From an uncultured Paracoccaceae bacterium (GTDB lineage Bacteria; Pseudomonadota; Alphaproteobacteria; Rhodobacterales; Rhodobacteraceae): DNA of 64,000 bases. Below are positions 8,994 to 18,508 of this stretch, one piece after another (position 1 is the stretch's first letter; the number at the start of each line of letters is the position of its first letter). A program made the translations under genes and the position numbers. Where the stretch lies: the NCBI GenBank assembly GCA_947492585.1, contig CANLND010000001.1, forward strand, positions 124,001 through 188,000, read 5' to 3'. The notes beneath the pieces were generated by a model, which saw nothing but the letters and a program-made list of their open reading frames with translations, did not search any database and was not told the DNA's origin.

Positions 8994-9079
8994 GCGGGCG
9001 TGATGGAATGGTAGACATACCAGACTTAAAATCTGAGGGGCTTATGCCCGTGCGGGTTCGAGTCCCGCCGCCCGTACCA
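8994..9079 (+). tRNA. tRNA-Leu (anticodon TAA), CCA encoded
   Basis: A class II tRNA with all arms visible: acceptor GCGGGCG/CGCCCGT (8994-9000 with 9069-9075), anticodon TAA at 9027-9029 in loop CTTAAAA, a variable arm with stem GGGC-TTAT-GCCC, a T arm GCGGG-TTCGAGT-CCCGC, discriminator A and an encoded CCA at 9077-9079. The first acceptor pair is a G-U wobble and the anticodon stem starts with a C-A mismatch, both slightly unusual. Confidence 0.95.
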
Positions 9080-9178
9080 CACTCATATATCATGTCGTTT
9101 GTTGTGTCGCGCATTGGCGATTGTGCTGTGTGTTTGTCTGAACAGCCCATCAGCAGATGCCACGCTGTGTCCCATGAT

Positions 9179-9958
9179 CTATCGGGCAAGGGGGAAATCT
9201 GCATTAAAAAAGATACGGGCTGCGGCTTCGAATTCACGGGGTTTTTCGGCGTGCAACCAATGGCCTGCGCCCGGAATTTTGGCAAAGCGCGCGGCGGGAA
9301 ACATGGATTTGATCTGGGGACGGTGCGCAGCGGTAACATAGTCAGACGTCGCTCCAGACAGAAAGAGCGTGTCACCAGACCATTGGAGACTGAGATCTTC
9401 TGGGAAAGACAAAACCAAATGCATCTGGTCGGCGAGCACGTCCAGATTAAGGCGCCAGCGCTTGTTTGGAATGTCCAAGGATTGGGTGAAAAAGCTTTGT
9501 AGCGCGGGATCGACGCCTGCCTCGGCCAGTTGCGATTCAGCGTCGGAACGGCGTGTCAGGCTGGACAGATCAACACGGCGCATTGCGTCGATAAATTGGA
9601 TCTGACTGTGACCATAGGACACCGGTGCAATGTCCGCCGCCAAAAGGCGGTGCACAGCCTTGGGGTATTTTAGAGCCAGCATCATCGCCGCTTTCCCACC
9701 CATGGAGTGTCCGATGACATCCATGCACCCGCCATTTGCCTCAATAACTTCGGCAAGATCATCAGCCATTTCGGGGTAGCTGTGGCTGCTGGTCCAGGGG
9801 CTATGCCCGTGGTTGCGCAGATCAACGGCAATGACCTGGCGTTCATCCGACAGCCGTTTTGCGATCACGCCCCAGTTGCGGGCAGAGCCATAAAGCCCAT
9901 GGACAATCAAGAGGGGGGGGCGGTCGGTTGGGGTTCCGTGGAAAATCATGTTCAGCAT
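9179..9958 (-). CDS. Alpha/beta-fold hydrolase (YbfF-like esterase)
   Basis: A 259-aa alpha/beta hydrolase. The core shows the oxyanion strand LLIVHGLYGSARNW, the DLRNHGHSPW segment, the nucleophile elbow GHSMGGKAA and the C-terminal catalytic His in PGAGHWLHAEKP. This pattern is closest to the YbfF/ABHD11-like esterases, which hydrolyse short acyl esters; the substrate is unknown. The start is placed at Met 9958 because the 14 residues ahead of it do not match the family. The gene lies 99 bases downstream of the tRNA on the other strand and is divergent from a small membrane-protein gene. Confidence 0.82.
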   Translation of the reverse strand: MLNMIFHGTPTDRPPLLIVHGLYGSARNWGVIAKRLSDERQVIAVDLRNHGHSPWTSSHSYPEMADDLAEVIEANGGCMDVIGHSMGGKAAMMLALKYPKAVHRLLAADIAPVSYGHSQIQFIDAMRRVDLSSLTRRSDAESQLAEAGVDPALQSFFTQSLDIPNKRWRLNLDVLADQMHLVLSFPEDLSLQWSGDTLFLSGATSDYVTAAHRPQIKSMFPAARFAKIPGAGHWLHAEKPREFEAAARIFFNADFPLAR

Positions 9959-10058
9959 GGGCACTTGATAGCGGGGAACGTGTTCCGGAGCCAGCCCCAT
10001 TGAGTTGTCTGCGACGCGGCCATAAACTGTACCACAACAACACAGAAGAGACCGGGCC

Positions 10059-10424
10059 GTGACAGATCAATTGATCGAAGACATCGAAGCGATGCATCAG
10101 CTGCTGTGTGATCGAGAGCGCGTAAGTGGGGATTTGCCCAATGCGCTGAACGCGGCACGGCGTAGCCTGCCAAAACGGATTTACCGACAAGGCTGTCAGG
10201 TCGCTGAGGCGTTACCGTTGTTGCGGCATCCAAGACTGAAAGTGATACCCGACATTGCGCAAGTGGGCGCTGGAGTGCGGGAGGTTACCGAATATCTGGA
10301 GGCAATAGATCTTGCTGACCGACGGCGGGGATGGTTTTTGGGGGTGATGGCAAATATCGTGTTTTCGCTGTTTCTCGCCCTTGGAGGCGCGTTGGTTCTG
10401 TTGCGATGGCAGGGGTTTTTGTGA
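10059..10424 (+). CDS. Small protein with one C-terminal membrane helix
   Basis: A 121-aa protein from a GTG start. The first 90 residues are charged and helix-rich (IEDIEAMHQLLCDRERVSG, then LPKRIYRQGCQVAEALPLL). The last 25 form a single hydrophobic segment (WFLGVMANIVFSLFLALGGAL), so it looks tail-anchored in the inner membrane with its body in the cytoplasm. I do not recognise a family. It is divergent from the esterase gene with about 100 bases between them and has no downstream partner. Confidence 0.55.
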   Translation: MTDQLIEDIEAMHQLLCDRERVSGDLPNALNAARRSLPKRIYRQGCQVAEALPLLRHPRLKVIPDIAQVGAGVREVTEYLEAIDLADRRRGWFLGVMANIVFSLFLALGGALVLLRWQGFL

Positions 10425-10498
10425 CGGGTACGGCGGTCACTTTTGGAGCAATGGGCTCCCGCCTCATTTTAGTCTGCCACAGGCAGCCCAAAATAAGT

Positions 10499-10528
10499 TG
10501 GGCCGAGCGCCGCGCTGACGCGCGGCGC
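10499..10528. repeat. GC-rich hairpin with TTGGGC leader (possible REP-like element)
   Basis: A 9-bp perfect stem, GCGCCGCGC (10507-10515) with GCGCGGCGC (10520-10528), loop TGAC, preceded by TTGGGCC. It resembles the elements at 18690-18730 and 37500-37536 in leader and arm composition. There is no T-tract, so it is not a classical terminator. Confidence 0.4.
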
Positions 10529-10901
10529 CGGGGGGGCAGCACAAGCGTCATCACCTGTTTCTGCTGACCTGTTAATGGCGGGCGGTTCGGTAGCTATGGC
10601 ACGCCCTACGTTGCTGTCAGAGGGTATCTGCGTCCGTTTCGACATGTGCACGAAGCGCCGCACCTTAGGGATGGTTTTTGGTCTTTGGCGATTTGGACAG
10701 ATCGCCGGATTGGCGTGCTGCTTTGGCTGAGGCTGTAGATCAGCCTGGTCGAGAGGGTGTTTGATACATGACCAATGCGGCACCGCAAAATTCAATTCAT
10801 TTCCGTGATTGCCGGATCCGTCTGAGATGGTGCAGGTCTAGGCTGTCATGATCGTGTCGCAGCAAGGGGGAGGGAGCGAGTGTCCCCGCGGGCCGTTCTG
10901 T

Positions 10902-10940
10902 CATGAAATAAGCCGCCCCAGCTGGGCTGAGGCGGCTTAT
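10902..10940 (-). terminator. glyA terminator
   Basis: A perfect 10-bp stem (ATAAGCCGCC at 10908-10917 with GGCGGCTTAT at 10931-10940) and a 13-base loop lie 41 bases past the glyA stop. On the minus strand the stem ends in TTAT and continues into TTTCATGA, a weak T-tract. Confidence 0.65.
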
Positions 10941-10981
10941 CGTATTCGACTTGGGCTGCGTTACATCGCAGCGCTAATCGA

Positions 10982-12277
10982 TTAGTGGTTTGGGTACAGC
11001 GGGAAACGGTCGCACAGAGCCGTAACCTTTTCGCGGACGGCTGCTTCAACCGCAGCATTGTCGTCGGCGCCATTTGCGGCCAGACCATCCACAACTTCGA
11101 CGATCATTTGTGCGATTTCGCGGAACTCAGCTTCACCAAATCCACGGGTTGTGCCCGCAGGGGTGCCCAGACGAATGCCCGAGGTGACTGTGGGTTTTTC
11201 CGGGTCAAACGGGATGCCGTTTTTGTTGGTGGTGATATGTGCACGACCCAGCGCTTTGTCGACGATGTTGCCGGTCACGCCCTTGGGGCGCAGGTCCACC
11301 AGCATCACGTGGGTGTCGGTTCCACCGGTCACGATGTCGAGTCCCCCCTTCATCAGCTCGTCCGCCAGAGCAACAGCATTGGCACGGACTTGCTTTTGGT
11401 AAGTTTTGAACTCAGGACGCAGCGCTTCACCAAAGGCCGCAGCTTTGCCCGCGATCACATGCATCAGAGGACCACCCTGAATGCCAGGGAAGATGGCTGA
11501 GTTGACCTTTTTGGCAATTGCTTCGTCGTTGGTCAGGATCATACCACCACGGGGACCGCGCAGGGTTTTGTGGGTGGTTGTGGTCGCAACATGCGCATGT
11601 GGGAACGGGGAGGGGTGCTCACCCGCGGCCACCAGACCTGCGAAATGCGCCATGTCCACGTGCAGATAAGCGCCAACTTTGTCGGCGATCTCGCGGAAGC
11701 GGGCAAAATCGATGACGCGCGGGATCGCGGACCCACCTGCAATGATCATTTTGGGCTGGTGCTCAACGGCCAGGGCTTCGACCTGATCATAATCGATCAA
11801 GCAGTCTTCTTGGCGTACACCGTATTGGACGGCGTTGAACCATTTACCGGATTGGTTGGGCGCAGCGCCGTGGGTCAGGTGACCACCAGAAGCCAGGTTC
11901 ATACCCAAAATGGTATCGCCGGGTTGCAGCAAGGCTTGGAACACACCTTGGTTGGCCTGCGAGCCAGAGTTGGGCTGCACGTTGGCAAAGCCACAGTCAA
12001 ACAGTTCTTTGGCGCGATCAATCGCCAGGTTTTCCGCAACATCAACGTGTTGGCAGCCACCATAGTAGCGACGTCCTGGGTAGCCCTCGGCGTATTTGTT
12101 GGTCAGCACCGAACCTTGCGCTTCCATTACGGCCGCAGAAACGATGTTTTCAGAGGCGATCAGTTCGATCTCGTTGCGCTGGCGATCCAGCTCGTTGGTG
12201 ATTGAACCAAACAGCTCGGGGTCGCGTTCAGCCAGGGATTGGGTGAAAAAACCGGGGTCACGGGTGGTCGTGGTCAT
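10982..12277 (-). CDS. glyA: Serine hydroxymethyltransferase
   Basis: A PLP enzyme converting serine plus THF to glycine plus 5,10-methylene-THF, the main source of one-carbon units. The protein is 431 aa, normal for the family. Clear signatures are [40 protein letters not shown] and the PLP lysine Lys237 in [15 protein letters not shown]. It is transcribed alone, ends in a hairpin terminator and is divergent from nadK. Its product feeds MetF, encoded 9 kb away in the same window. Confidence 0.97.
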   Translation of the reverse strand: MTTTTRDPGFFTQSLAERDPELFGSITNELDRQRNEIELIASENIVSAAVMEAQGSVLTNKYAEGYPGRRYYGGCQHVDVAENLAIDRAKELFDCGFANVQPNSGSQANQGVFQALLQPGDTILGMNLASGGHLTHGAAPNQSGKWFNAVQYGVRQEDCLIDYDQVEALAVEHQPKMIIAGGSAIPRVIDFARFREIADKVGAYLHVDMAHFAGLVAAGEHPSPFPHAHVATTTTHKTLRGPRGGMILTNDEAIAKKVNSAIFPGIQGGPLMHVIAGKAAAFGEALRPEFKTYQKQVRANAVALADELMKGGLDIVTGGTDTHVMLVDLRPKGVTGNIVDKALGRAHITTNKNGIPFDPEKPTVTSGIRLGTPAGTTRGFGEAEFREIAQMIVEVVDGLAANGADDNAAVEAAVREKVTALCDRFPLYPNH

Positions 12278-12462
12278 GTTAGCTCCGTCTGTTTGGAGGT
12301 GGGTCTAGTAAATTTCCTATAGGAAACTCCACATATCGAGAGAGATGTAAAGCGACAAAACAGACGATCTGAGCGTCATCTGTGCACGAACACTGGTCAT
12401 TGGTGAAAAGCTGTGCTTGTTTTGGAACCGAATGCGCAGCACCGGAAACAGAGGGTACATCG

Positions 12463-13218
12463 TTGAAAATAGCGTTTTTGGCCAGTCGAGCCCCTGTCGC
12501 GCAGACCGCCCGTGCCACTTTGATTGGCAGATATGGTGATTCGGAACCCGAAGACGCGGATGTGGTTGTGGCATTGGGCGGTGACGGTTTTATGCTGCAA
12601 ACGTTGCATGACATGGTCGATCTGTGTGTGCCGGTCTACGGTATGAACCGTGGTACGATCGGTTTTTTGATGAACGACTACGGGGAAAGCGACCTGATCG
12701 AACGGCTGGAGGCGGCGGAACAGGAAGTTATTCACCCCTTGTCGATGCAGGCGCAATGCCGCGATGGGAGCAGCCACCATGCATTGGCGATCAATGAAAT
12801 CTCGCTTTTGCGCGCAGGTCCACAGGCAGCAAAGCTGCGCATCCTTGTGGATGGGCGGCAAAGGCTGGAGGAGCTGGTCTGTGATGGCGCTTTGGTGGCC
12901 ACTCCGGCGGGGTCAACGGCGTATAACTATTCCGCACACGGGCCTATCTTACCTATTGGGGCGGATGTTCTTGCTTTGACTCCGATTGCGGCCTTTCGTC
13001 CGCGGCGTTGGCGCGGTGCTCTCCTGCCCAGCGAAGCCAAAGTGCGATTTGAAGTGCAAGAAGGCGACAAACGCCCGGTGATGGCGCATGCTGATTCTCA
13101 GTCGTTTACAGATATTGATTGGGTCGAGATCAAGATTGAACGCAAAATCGGCCATAAAATTCTGTTTGACCCGGATCACGGATTGGAAGAGCGGCTGATC
13201 TCAGAGCAATTCGCCTGA
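12463..13218 (+). CDS. nadK: NAD kinase
   Basis: Phosphorylates NAD to NADP with ATP. The protein shows [15 protein letters not shown] (the GGDG nucleotide-binding motif), [14 protein letters not shown] and [19 protein letters not shown], all diagnostic. The best start is the TTG at 12463 ([11 protein letters not shown]), giving 251 aa, the usual length of alphaproteobacterial NadK, with an AGAGGG box 8 bases ahead. The frame stays open upstream to an ATG at 12382, but those 27 residues have no family counterpart. The TTG start suggests low expression. Confidence 0.92.
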   Translation: MKIAFLASRAPVAQTARATLIGRYGDSEPEDADVVVALGGDGFMLQTLHDMVDLCVPVYGMNRGTIGFLMNDYGESDLIERLEAAEQEVIHPLSMQAQCRDGSSHHALAINEISLLRAGPQAAKLRILVDGRQRLEELVCDGALVATPAGSTAYNYSAHGPILPIGADVLALTPIAAFRPRRWRGALLPSEAKVRFEVQEGDKRPVMAHADSQSFTDIDWVEIKIERKIGHKILFDPDHGLEERLISEQFA

Positions 13219-13364
13219 TTGTCACACCCGTTCATAAGCTGCGCCAACCTCCCTTAACTTGGTGTCCAAATAGTAGATCTCAATCGGCGAGGGGCGGTGT
13301 ACCTCTTTGAGCAAACGCGCGTGCTCGTATGTCCGCGGTCTCAGTAAATACAATGACGCGGTAG

Positions 13365-13395
13365 ATCACCTGCCCCAGAACACGGAGCAGGTGAT
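13365..13395 (-). terminator. Hairpin downstream of prpE
   Basis: A perfect 9-bp inverted repeat (ATCACCTGC at 13365-13373 with GCAGGTGAT at 13387-13395) lies 8 bases past the prpE stop, in the gap between convergent nadK and prpE. There is no T-tract, so the terminator role is tentative. Confidence 0.45.
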
Positions 13396-13402
13396 TGGTG
13401 CA

Positions 13403-15295
13403 TCACGCCGTGGCAAACCCGTTGCGCTGAAGCGTGTTTTTGATTTCGTCCAAAATGGCAGGGTCATCAATGGTGGCAGGCATCTTGTACGGCGTGTCGT
13501 TTGCGATGTGCACCATCGTTGCGCGCAGGATCTTGCCTGATCGGGTTTTGGGCAACCGGTTCACCACCAGCGCTTGTTTAAACGCTGCCACGGGTCCGAT
13601 CACATCGCGCACCCGCTGAACGACCTCCGCCACAATCTCAGCCTCCGGGCGGGTGCATCCGGCGTTTAGGCACAAAAATCCAAGTGGCGTTTGACCTTTT
13701 AACGTATCCGCCACACCAATCACGGCGCATTCTGCCACATCTGGATGATCCTGTAGCACTTCTTCCATTGCGCCCGTCGACAGCCGATGCCCGGCAACAT
13801 TGATGACATCATCGGTGCGCGCCATGATATAGAGATACCCATCGGCATCAATCATGCCCGCATCGCCGGTTTCGTAATATCCTGGAAAGGCCGACAGATA
13901 GCTGTCATGAAACCGCGCGTCTGCGTTCCACAGTGTGGGGAGCGTGCCGGGTGGAAGCGGTAGCTTTACTGCAATGGATCCAAGCTCTCCATCGGGCAGC
14001 GGTTGGCCGGTGTCGTCCAGAATGTCCACCTGATAGCCTGGCATGGGCACTGCGGGCGAGCCAAGCTTGGTCGGCAACGTCTCGATCCCCAATGGGTTGG
14101 CGGCAATCGCCCAGCCGGTTTCAGTTTGCCACCAGTGATCGACCACCGGGACCCCCAGTTTGTTTTGGGCCCATGTGATGGTGTCCGGGTCGGCGCGCTC
14201 TCCGGCCAGATAGACCTGTTTCAGACAGGACAAATCGTACCGTGCAACCTGGGCACCAGTGGGGTCTTCGCGTTTGACCGCACGAAAGGCCGTCGGGGCG
14301 GTGAAAAAACTGCGGACCTGATGTTCGCTGATCACCCGCCAGAAGGTGCCCGCATCAGGTGTCCCCACAGGTTTGCCTTCAAAGACAATTGAGGTGTTGC
14401 CGTGGATCAAAGGCCCGTAACAAATGTAGGAATGTCCAACCACCCACCCGACATCGGACGCCGCCCAGAACACGTCCCCCGGGTCAACGTTATAGATATT
14501 CTTCATGGTCCAGTTTAGCGCCACCAGTTGTCCACCCGTGTGGCGGATCACGCCTTTGGGTTGTCCTGTGGTGCCGGAGGTATAAAGAATATAGGCCGGA
14601 TGATTTCCCGCAACGGGCACACAGTCGGCAAGGGGGGCATCGGCCTGAAAGGCCATCCAGTCCAGATCGCGGCCTTCGGTCAGCGGCGCGGGCTGCTCAG
14701 GGCGCTGCAAAATAGCGCAAAATGCGGGGGTGTGGCGGGCGAGCGCGATCGCACTGTCCAAAAGCGGTTTGTAGGCGATGACGCGGCCCGGCTCGAGCCC
14801 GCATGAGGCCGCCAGAATGGCCTTGGGCTGCGCGTCATCAATGCGCACGGCCAGTTCATTGGCAGCAAACCCGCCAAAGACCACCGAATGGACAGCTCCG
14901 ATACGGGCGCAGGCCAGCATGGCTTCAATCGCTTCGGGGACCATCGGCATGTAGATCAGCACGCGGTCGCCTTTTTCGACACCCTGGGCACGCAATGCAC
15001 CGGCAAGTCGCGCCACGCGGGACTGCAATTGCGCAAAGGTGATCTTGCGCTGGCTGTGCGTCACTGGACTGTCGTAGATCAGTGCCAGCTGTGATCCCCG
15101 ACCTGCCTCCACGTGACGATCCACCGCATTCCAGCAGGTGTTTGTCAGCCCATCCGCAAACCATTCAAAACGGCCGTCGCCGAGATCTGACAGCGCCCGT
15201 GAGGGGGCCTGTACCCAGTCTATGGCTTTGGCAGCCTCCATCCAGAAGGCCTCTGGATTGTCCTGCCAGCGCGCATAAATTTCGCGATATCCCAT
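13403..15295 (-). CDS. prpE: Propionyl-CoA synthetase
   Basis: An AMP-forming acyl-CoA synthetase of 630 aa that activates propionate, and probably acetate less well, to the CoA ester. It carries the P-loop YTSGTTGQPKG (238-248), the YETGDAGMIDADGY hinge region and the C-terminal acylation-sensitive lysine Lys588 in PKTRSGK. The segments VFGGFAANELAVRIDDAQPK and DVGWVVGHSYICYGPL are those of PrpE rather than Acs. Upstream lies a direct repeat of TTTGYAAA that matches the operator of short-chain acyl-CoA regulators in Rhodobacter, which supports the propionate assignment. Confidence 0.93.
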   Translation of the reverse strand: MGYREIYARWQDNPEAFWMEAAKAIDWVQAPSRALSDLGDGRFEWFADGLTNTCWNAVDRHVEAGRGSQLALIYDSPVTHSQRKITFAQLQSRVARLAGALRAQGVEKGDRVLIYMPMVPEAIEAMLACARIGAVHSVVFGGFAANELAVRIDDAQPKAILAASCGLEPGRVIAYKPLLDSAIALARHTPAFCAILQRPEQPAPLTEGRDLDWMAFQADAPLADCVPVAGNHPAYILYTSGTTGQPKGVIRHTGGQLVALNWTMKNIYNVDPGDVFWAASDVGWVVGHSYICYGPLIHGNTSIVFEGKPVGTPDAGTFWRVISEHQVRSFFTAPTAFRAVKREDPTGAQVARYDLSCLKQVYLAGERADPDTITWAQNKLGVPVVDHWWQTETGWAIAANPLGIETLPTKLGSPAVPMPGYQVDILDDTGQPLPDGELGSIAVKLPLPPGTLPTLWNADARFHDSYLSAFPGYYETGDAGMIDADGYLYIMARTDDVINVAGHRLSTGAMEEVLQDHPDVAECAVIGVADTLKGQTPLGFLCLNAGCTRPEAEIVAEVVQRVRDVIGPVAAFKQALVVNRLPKTRSGKILRATMVHIANDTPYKMPATIDDPAILDEIKNTLQRNGFATA

Positions 15296-15373
15296 AGTGT
15301 TATCTCCTCCCTCCTACATGGGTAGGGCAAAGCTTTTGTCTGAGGCAAGCGTCGCGCAGGACTGGCCGTGTCT

Positions 15374-15393
15374 TTTGTAAAAGGATTTGCAAA
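15374..15393. promoter_or_regulatory. ScfR/PccR-type operator upstream of prpE
   Basis: TTTGTAAA and TTTGCAAA separated by exactly four bases (AGGA), 79 bases upstream of the prpE start. From memory, the Rhodobacter sphaeroides regulator PccR, which controls propionyl-CoA assimilation, recognises TTTGCAAA-N4-TTTGCAAA, so this differs at one base. A looser TTTACAAA/TTTGACAAA pair follows at 15419-15436. Confidence 0.6.
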
Positions 15394-15569
15394 TAAAAGT
15401 AGCTGTGAAATCGCATTTTTTACAAAGTTTGACAAAATAAGTCCCCTCAGCGTGCACGCTGGTTCCTGTGTGGCGAATGCGAGCGTGCCTGTGGGGGATA
15501 TGAATAATTTTCGCGTTCAGGTGTTACCTCATCAATACCCCAATCACCGCCACGTTACGAAGAGGTTCC

Positions 15570-16160
15570 ATGTTACGCTGTCTCTACCGCATTGGTCGAT
15601 TGCCTTGCGGCCTGTCTGTTTTATGGTTGTGTGCCTCTGCTGCTCTGGCTGCGCCCGAGGCCTATCGGTTGGATACGGGCGCCAGTCAGGTGGGGTTTAC
15701 TTACGATCTGGCAGGGGCGCCGACCCGTGGCGTGATGCCGATCAGCGCTGCGCGCTTGCAGATCGATGTTCACGACATTCGTGCCAGTGTCATCGATGTG
15801 ACGCTCAATCCACGCCGTGCCAAAGCGGGTATTTTTGTTGCGACCGAAGCGATGCGCGGGCCGCAGGTCTTAGATGCACGGCAGTTCCCACAGATCCGAT
15901 TTCAGACCCGTGAAATCACCGGGTCGTTGAAGGGTGCACAGATCAGGGGCGATCTGACCATTCGTGATGTCACCCGGCAGGTGACATTGGACGCGCGGCT
16001 GTTTCGCCAGCGCGGCACAGCCGTGACTGATGTCTCGCAGTTGGAAGTCGTGTTGTCCGGGGAGGTGGATCGGCATCACTTTGGCGCAACGGGATTTGCG
16101 GATTTGGTTGGCCCGACGATCCGCTTGCGCATTTTGGCGCGAATGATCCGCATCGATTAG
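15570..16160 (+). CDS. YceI-family periplasmic lipid-binding-like protein
   Basis: A 196-aa protein with a signal peptide ending near residue 28 (CASAALAAPEAY). The mature part has the YceI lipocalin-like beta-barrel pattern: YRLDTGASQVGFTYDLAG at the start, FPQIRFQTREITG, IRGDLTIRDVTRQVTLDA and the closing VDRHHFGATGF. YceI proteins bind isoprenoid or other amphiphilic ligands in the periplasm, and their exact roles are mostly unknown. It stands alone between prpE (divergent, 274-base gap) and maeB (convergent). Confidence 0.85.
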   Translation: MLRCLYRIGRLPCGLSVLWLCASAALAAPEAYRLDTGASQVGFTYDLAGAPTRGVMPISAARLQIDVHDIRASVIDVTLNPRRAKAGIFVATEAMRGPQVLDARQFPQIRFQTREITGSLKGAQIRGDLTIRDVTRQVTLDARLFRQRGTAVTDVSQLEVVLSGEVDRHHFGATGFADLVGPTIRLRILARMIRID

Positions 16161-16237
16161 CGCGGGTCTGTCGCGTAGGGTACACCACCGAAGACCGCAA
16201 CCTCCCCGGTGGTGTGAACAACAATCGATCCGTTGGA

Positions 16238-18508
16238 TCAGCCGTAGGATTTGACGGGGGTTCCTGCAATTGCGGCCATGTTCAACAAGCCACGTGCCGT
16301 AACCGAAGGTGTCACAATATGCGCGCGATTGCCCATGCCCATCAGGATGGGGCCGACCGCGAGCCCGTTGCCTTTGGTGGTTAGAATGTTGCGTACAGCA
16401 GACGCGGCATCGGCATGACCAAAGATCAACACATTGGCCGCCCCCGTCAGGCGGTTTTCGGGCAACAGGCGCTGTCGCAGATCCGCATTCAGCGCGGCAT
16501 CTATGTTCATTTCGCCTTCGTATTGAAAATCGGTGTCCATTTGATCAAGAAGTTCAATCGCGTCGCGCAGACGTTTGCCCGAACCTTCGTTTTGTGTGCC
16601 AAATTGCGACTGTGAACAAAACGCTATGCGCGGCTCAACGCCAAAGCGGCGCGCGTGACGCGCGGCGCCAATCGCGGTCTTGGACAGTTGATCTGGGGTG
16701 GGCAGCGACCAGACGTGGGTGTCGGCAAGAAACAGAGGGCCGTCTTCCAGAATCATTAGAGACAGGGCTCCATCGGGGCTGTAATTGGCGTTGCCCAAAA
16801 CCTGCTGCACATAGTTTAGGTGCCAGCGGAATTCGCCAAATGTACCACAGATCATGCTGTCTGCGTCACCGCGATGCACCATGATCGCGCCAATCGCCGT
16901 GGTATTTGTGCGCATGATGGCGCGCGCCAGATCCGGCGTCACGCCTTTGCGCGCCATGAGTTCATGATAGCTGCCCCAATAGTCGCGATAGCGGGTGTCG
17001 CTTTCCGGGTTCACCAGTTCAAAATCCCGGTCTGGTCGAATGGCCAGACCCAACCGCTCACACCGGGCGTTGATCACATCTGGGCGACCAATCAGGATGG
17101 GTTTTTCCGTGGTTTCTTCCAGAATAGCCTGCGCCGCACGGAGCACGCGTTCGTCCTCTCCTTCGGTGAAGACGATGCGGCGGCTGGCGGTTGCAGCGGC
17201 CTGAAACACTGGCCGCATAAGCATGGAGGATTTAAAGACACCAGCGTTCAGCTGGTTTTTATAGGCCTCAAGATCCATGGGGCGGGTGGCCACACCGGTG
17301 TCCATTGCCGCCTTTGCAACGGCGCGGGCAACGGTTTCTGACAGCCGCGGATCAAAGGGTTTGGGGATCAGATAGTCGGCGCCAAAGGTCAGCTGTTCGC
17401 CCTGATAGGCCGCTGCCGCCTCGGCCGAAGTGGTGCTGCGCGCCAGTTCCGCAATGCCTTCGATACAGGCAATTTGCATCTGGTCGTTGATCTCAGTCGC
17501 GCCGACATCCAAAGCACCGCGAAAGATAAACGGAAAGCACAGTACGTTGTTGACTTGGTTTGGAAAGTCGCTGCGCCCCGTTGCCATGATGACATCTGGT
17601 TTTACTGCACGTGCCTCTTCGGGCATGATCTCGGGGGTTGGGTTGGCCAGGGCAAATATGATCGGACGATCTGCCATCTTCGCGACCATCTCAGGCTTGA
17701 GCACACCAGGGCCCGAGAGGCCAAGGAACAGATCGGCGCCGTCGATCACCTCATCCAGGGTGCGTTTTTCGCTGGTCTGGGCATATTCGGCTTTTTGCGG
17801 GGTCATATCGGCGGTGCGGCCCTCATAGACCAGACCTTCAATATCACAGAGCCAAACATTTTCACGTTTGACCCCGAGCTTGAGCAGCATGTTGAGGCAG
17901 GCGATCCCGGCAGCGCCGCCGCCGGTTGATACGATTTTAATGTCAGCGAATGTTTTGCCCGCGACACGCAGCGCGTTGGTGGCGGCAGCCCCCACCACGA
18001 TGGCGGTGCCGTGTTGGTCGTCGTGAAACACCGGGATGTTCATCCGCTCGCGGCAGATCTTTTCAACGATGAAACAGTCGGGCGCTTTGATGTCTTCGAG
18101 GTTAATAGCGCCAAAGGTGGGTTCCAGCGCGCAGACGATATCGGCCAGTTTTTCGGGGTCTGTTTCGTTGACTTCGATGTCAAAGCAATCGATGCCCGCG
18201 AACTTTTTGAACAGAACAGCCTTGCCTTCCATGACAGGTTTGGAGGCCAGAGCGCCGATGTTGCCAAGGCCAAGCACCGCAGACCCGTTGGAGACAACCG
18301 CAACCAGATTGCCCCGCGCAGTATAGCGCGATGCCGTGGTGGCGTCTTTGCTGATTTCAATGCAGGCTTCTGCAACACCGGGCGAATACGCCAAGGCAAG
18401 GTCGCGGCCATTCGCCATCGGTTTGGTGGCGCGGATCTCCAACTTACCGGGGTGTGGGAATTCATGATATTTGAGCGCGTCTTCGCGCAAGGTTTTGGGA
18501 TCGGACAT
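16238..18508 (-). CDS. maeB: NADP-dependent malic enzyme with C-terminal phosphotransacetylase-like domain
   Basis: Decarboxylates malate to pyruvate with NADP. The 756-aa protein has a malic enzyme half (about 1-430) with [37 protein letters not shown] and the NADP-binding [16 protein letters not shown]. The second half (about 430-756) resembles phosphate acetyltransferase ([25 protein letters not shown]). In MaeB-type enzymes that domain is regulatory and senses acetyl-CoA, without real transacetylase activity. The length and domain order are normal. It supplies pyruvate and NADPH when the cell grows on compounds entering through acetyl-CoA or the TCA cycle, in keeping with the fad, put and prp genes nearby. 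Confidence 0.95.
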   Translation of the reverse strand: MSDPKTLREDALKYHEFPHPGKLEIRATKPMANGRDLALAYSPGVAEACIEISKDATTASRYTARGNLVAVVSNGSAVLGLGNIGALASKPVMEGKAVLFKKFAGIDCFDIEVNETDPEKLADIVCALEPTFGAINLEDIKAPDCFIVEKICRERMNIPVFHDDQHGTAIVVGAAATNALRVAGKTFADIKIVSTGGGAAGIACLNMLLKLGVKRENVWLCDIEGLVYEGRTADMTPQKAEYAQTSEKRTLDEVIDGADLFLGLSGPGVLKPEMVAKMADRPIIFALANPTPEIMPEEARAVKPDVIMATGRSDFPNQVNNVLCFPFIFRGALDVGATEINDQMQIACIEGIAELARSTTSAEAAAAYQGEQLTFGADYLIPKPFDPRLSETVARAVAKAAMDTGVATRPMDLEAYKNQLNAGVFKSSMLMRPVFQAAATASRRIVFTEGEDERVLRAAQAILEETTEKPILIGRPDVINARCERLGLAIRPDRDFELVNPESDTRYRDYWGSYHELMARKGVTPDLARAIMRTNTTAIGAIMVHRGDADSMICGTFGEFRWHLNYVQQVLGNANYSPDGALSLMILEDGPLFLADTHVWSLPTPDQLSKTAIGAARHARRFGVEPRIAFCSQSQFGTQNEGSGKRLRDAIELLDQMDTDFQYEGEMNIDAALNADLRQRLLPENRLTGAANVLIFGHADAASAVRNILTTKGNGLAVGPILMGMGNRAHIVTPSVTARGLLNMAAIAGTPVKSYG

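Larger units (their letters stand above)
10425..10981. other. 557-base stretch without a convincing gene
   Basis: Short open frames here have compositions unlike proteins (rich in Arg, Pro, Cys) and no ribosome binding sites. The stretch holds a GC-rich hairpin at 10507-10528, preceded by TTGGGCC at 10499, and the glyA terminator at 10908-10940. Nothing else is recognisable. Confidence 0.6.

Noticed and set aside
10469-10795. Open frames in the gap between the small membrane protein and glyA
   Set aside because: Compositions are unlike proteins, no ribosome binding site is seen, and the hairpin at 10507-10528 lies within them.
12382-12462. Upstream ATG for NAD kinase
   Set aside because: The 27 extra residues do not match NadK proteins; the TTG at 12463 has a better ribosome binding site and gives the normal length.
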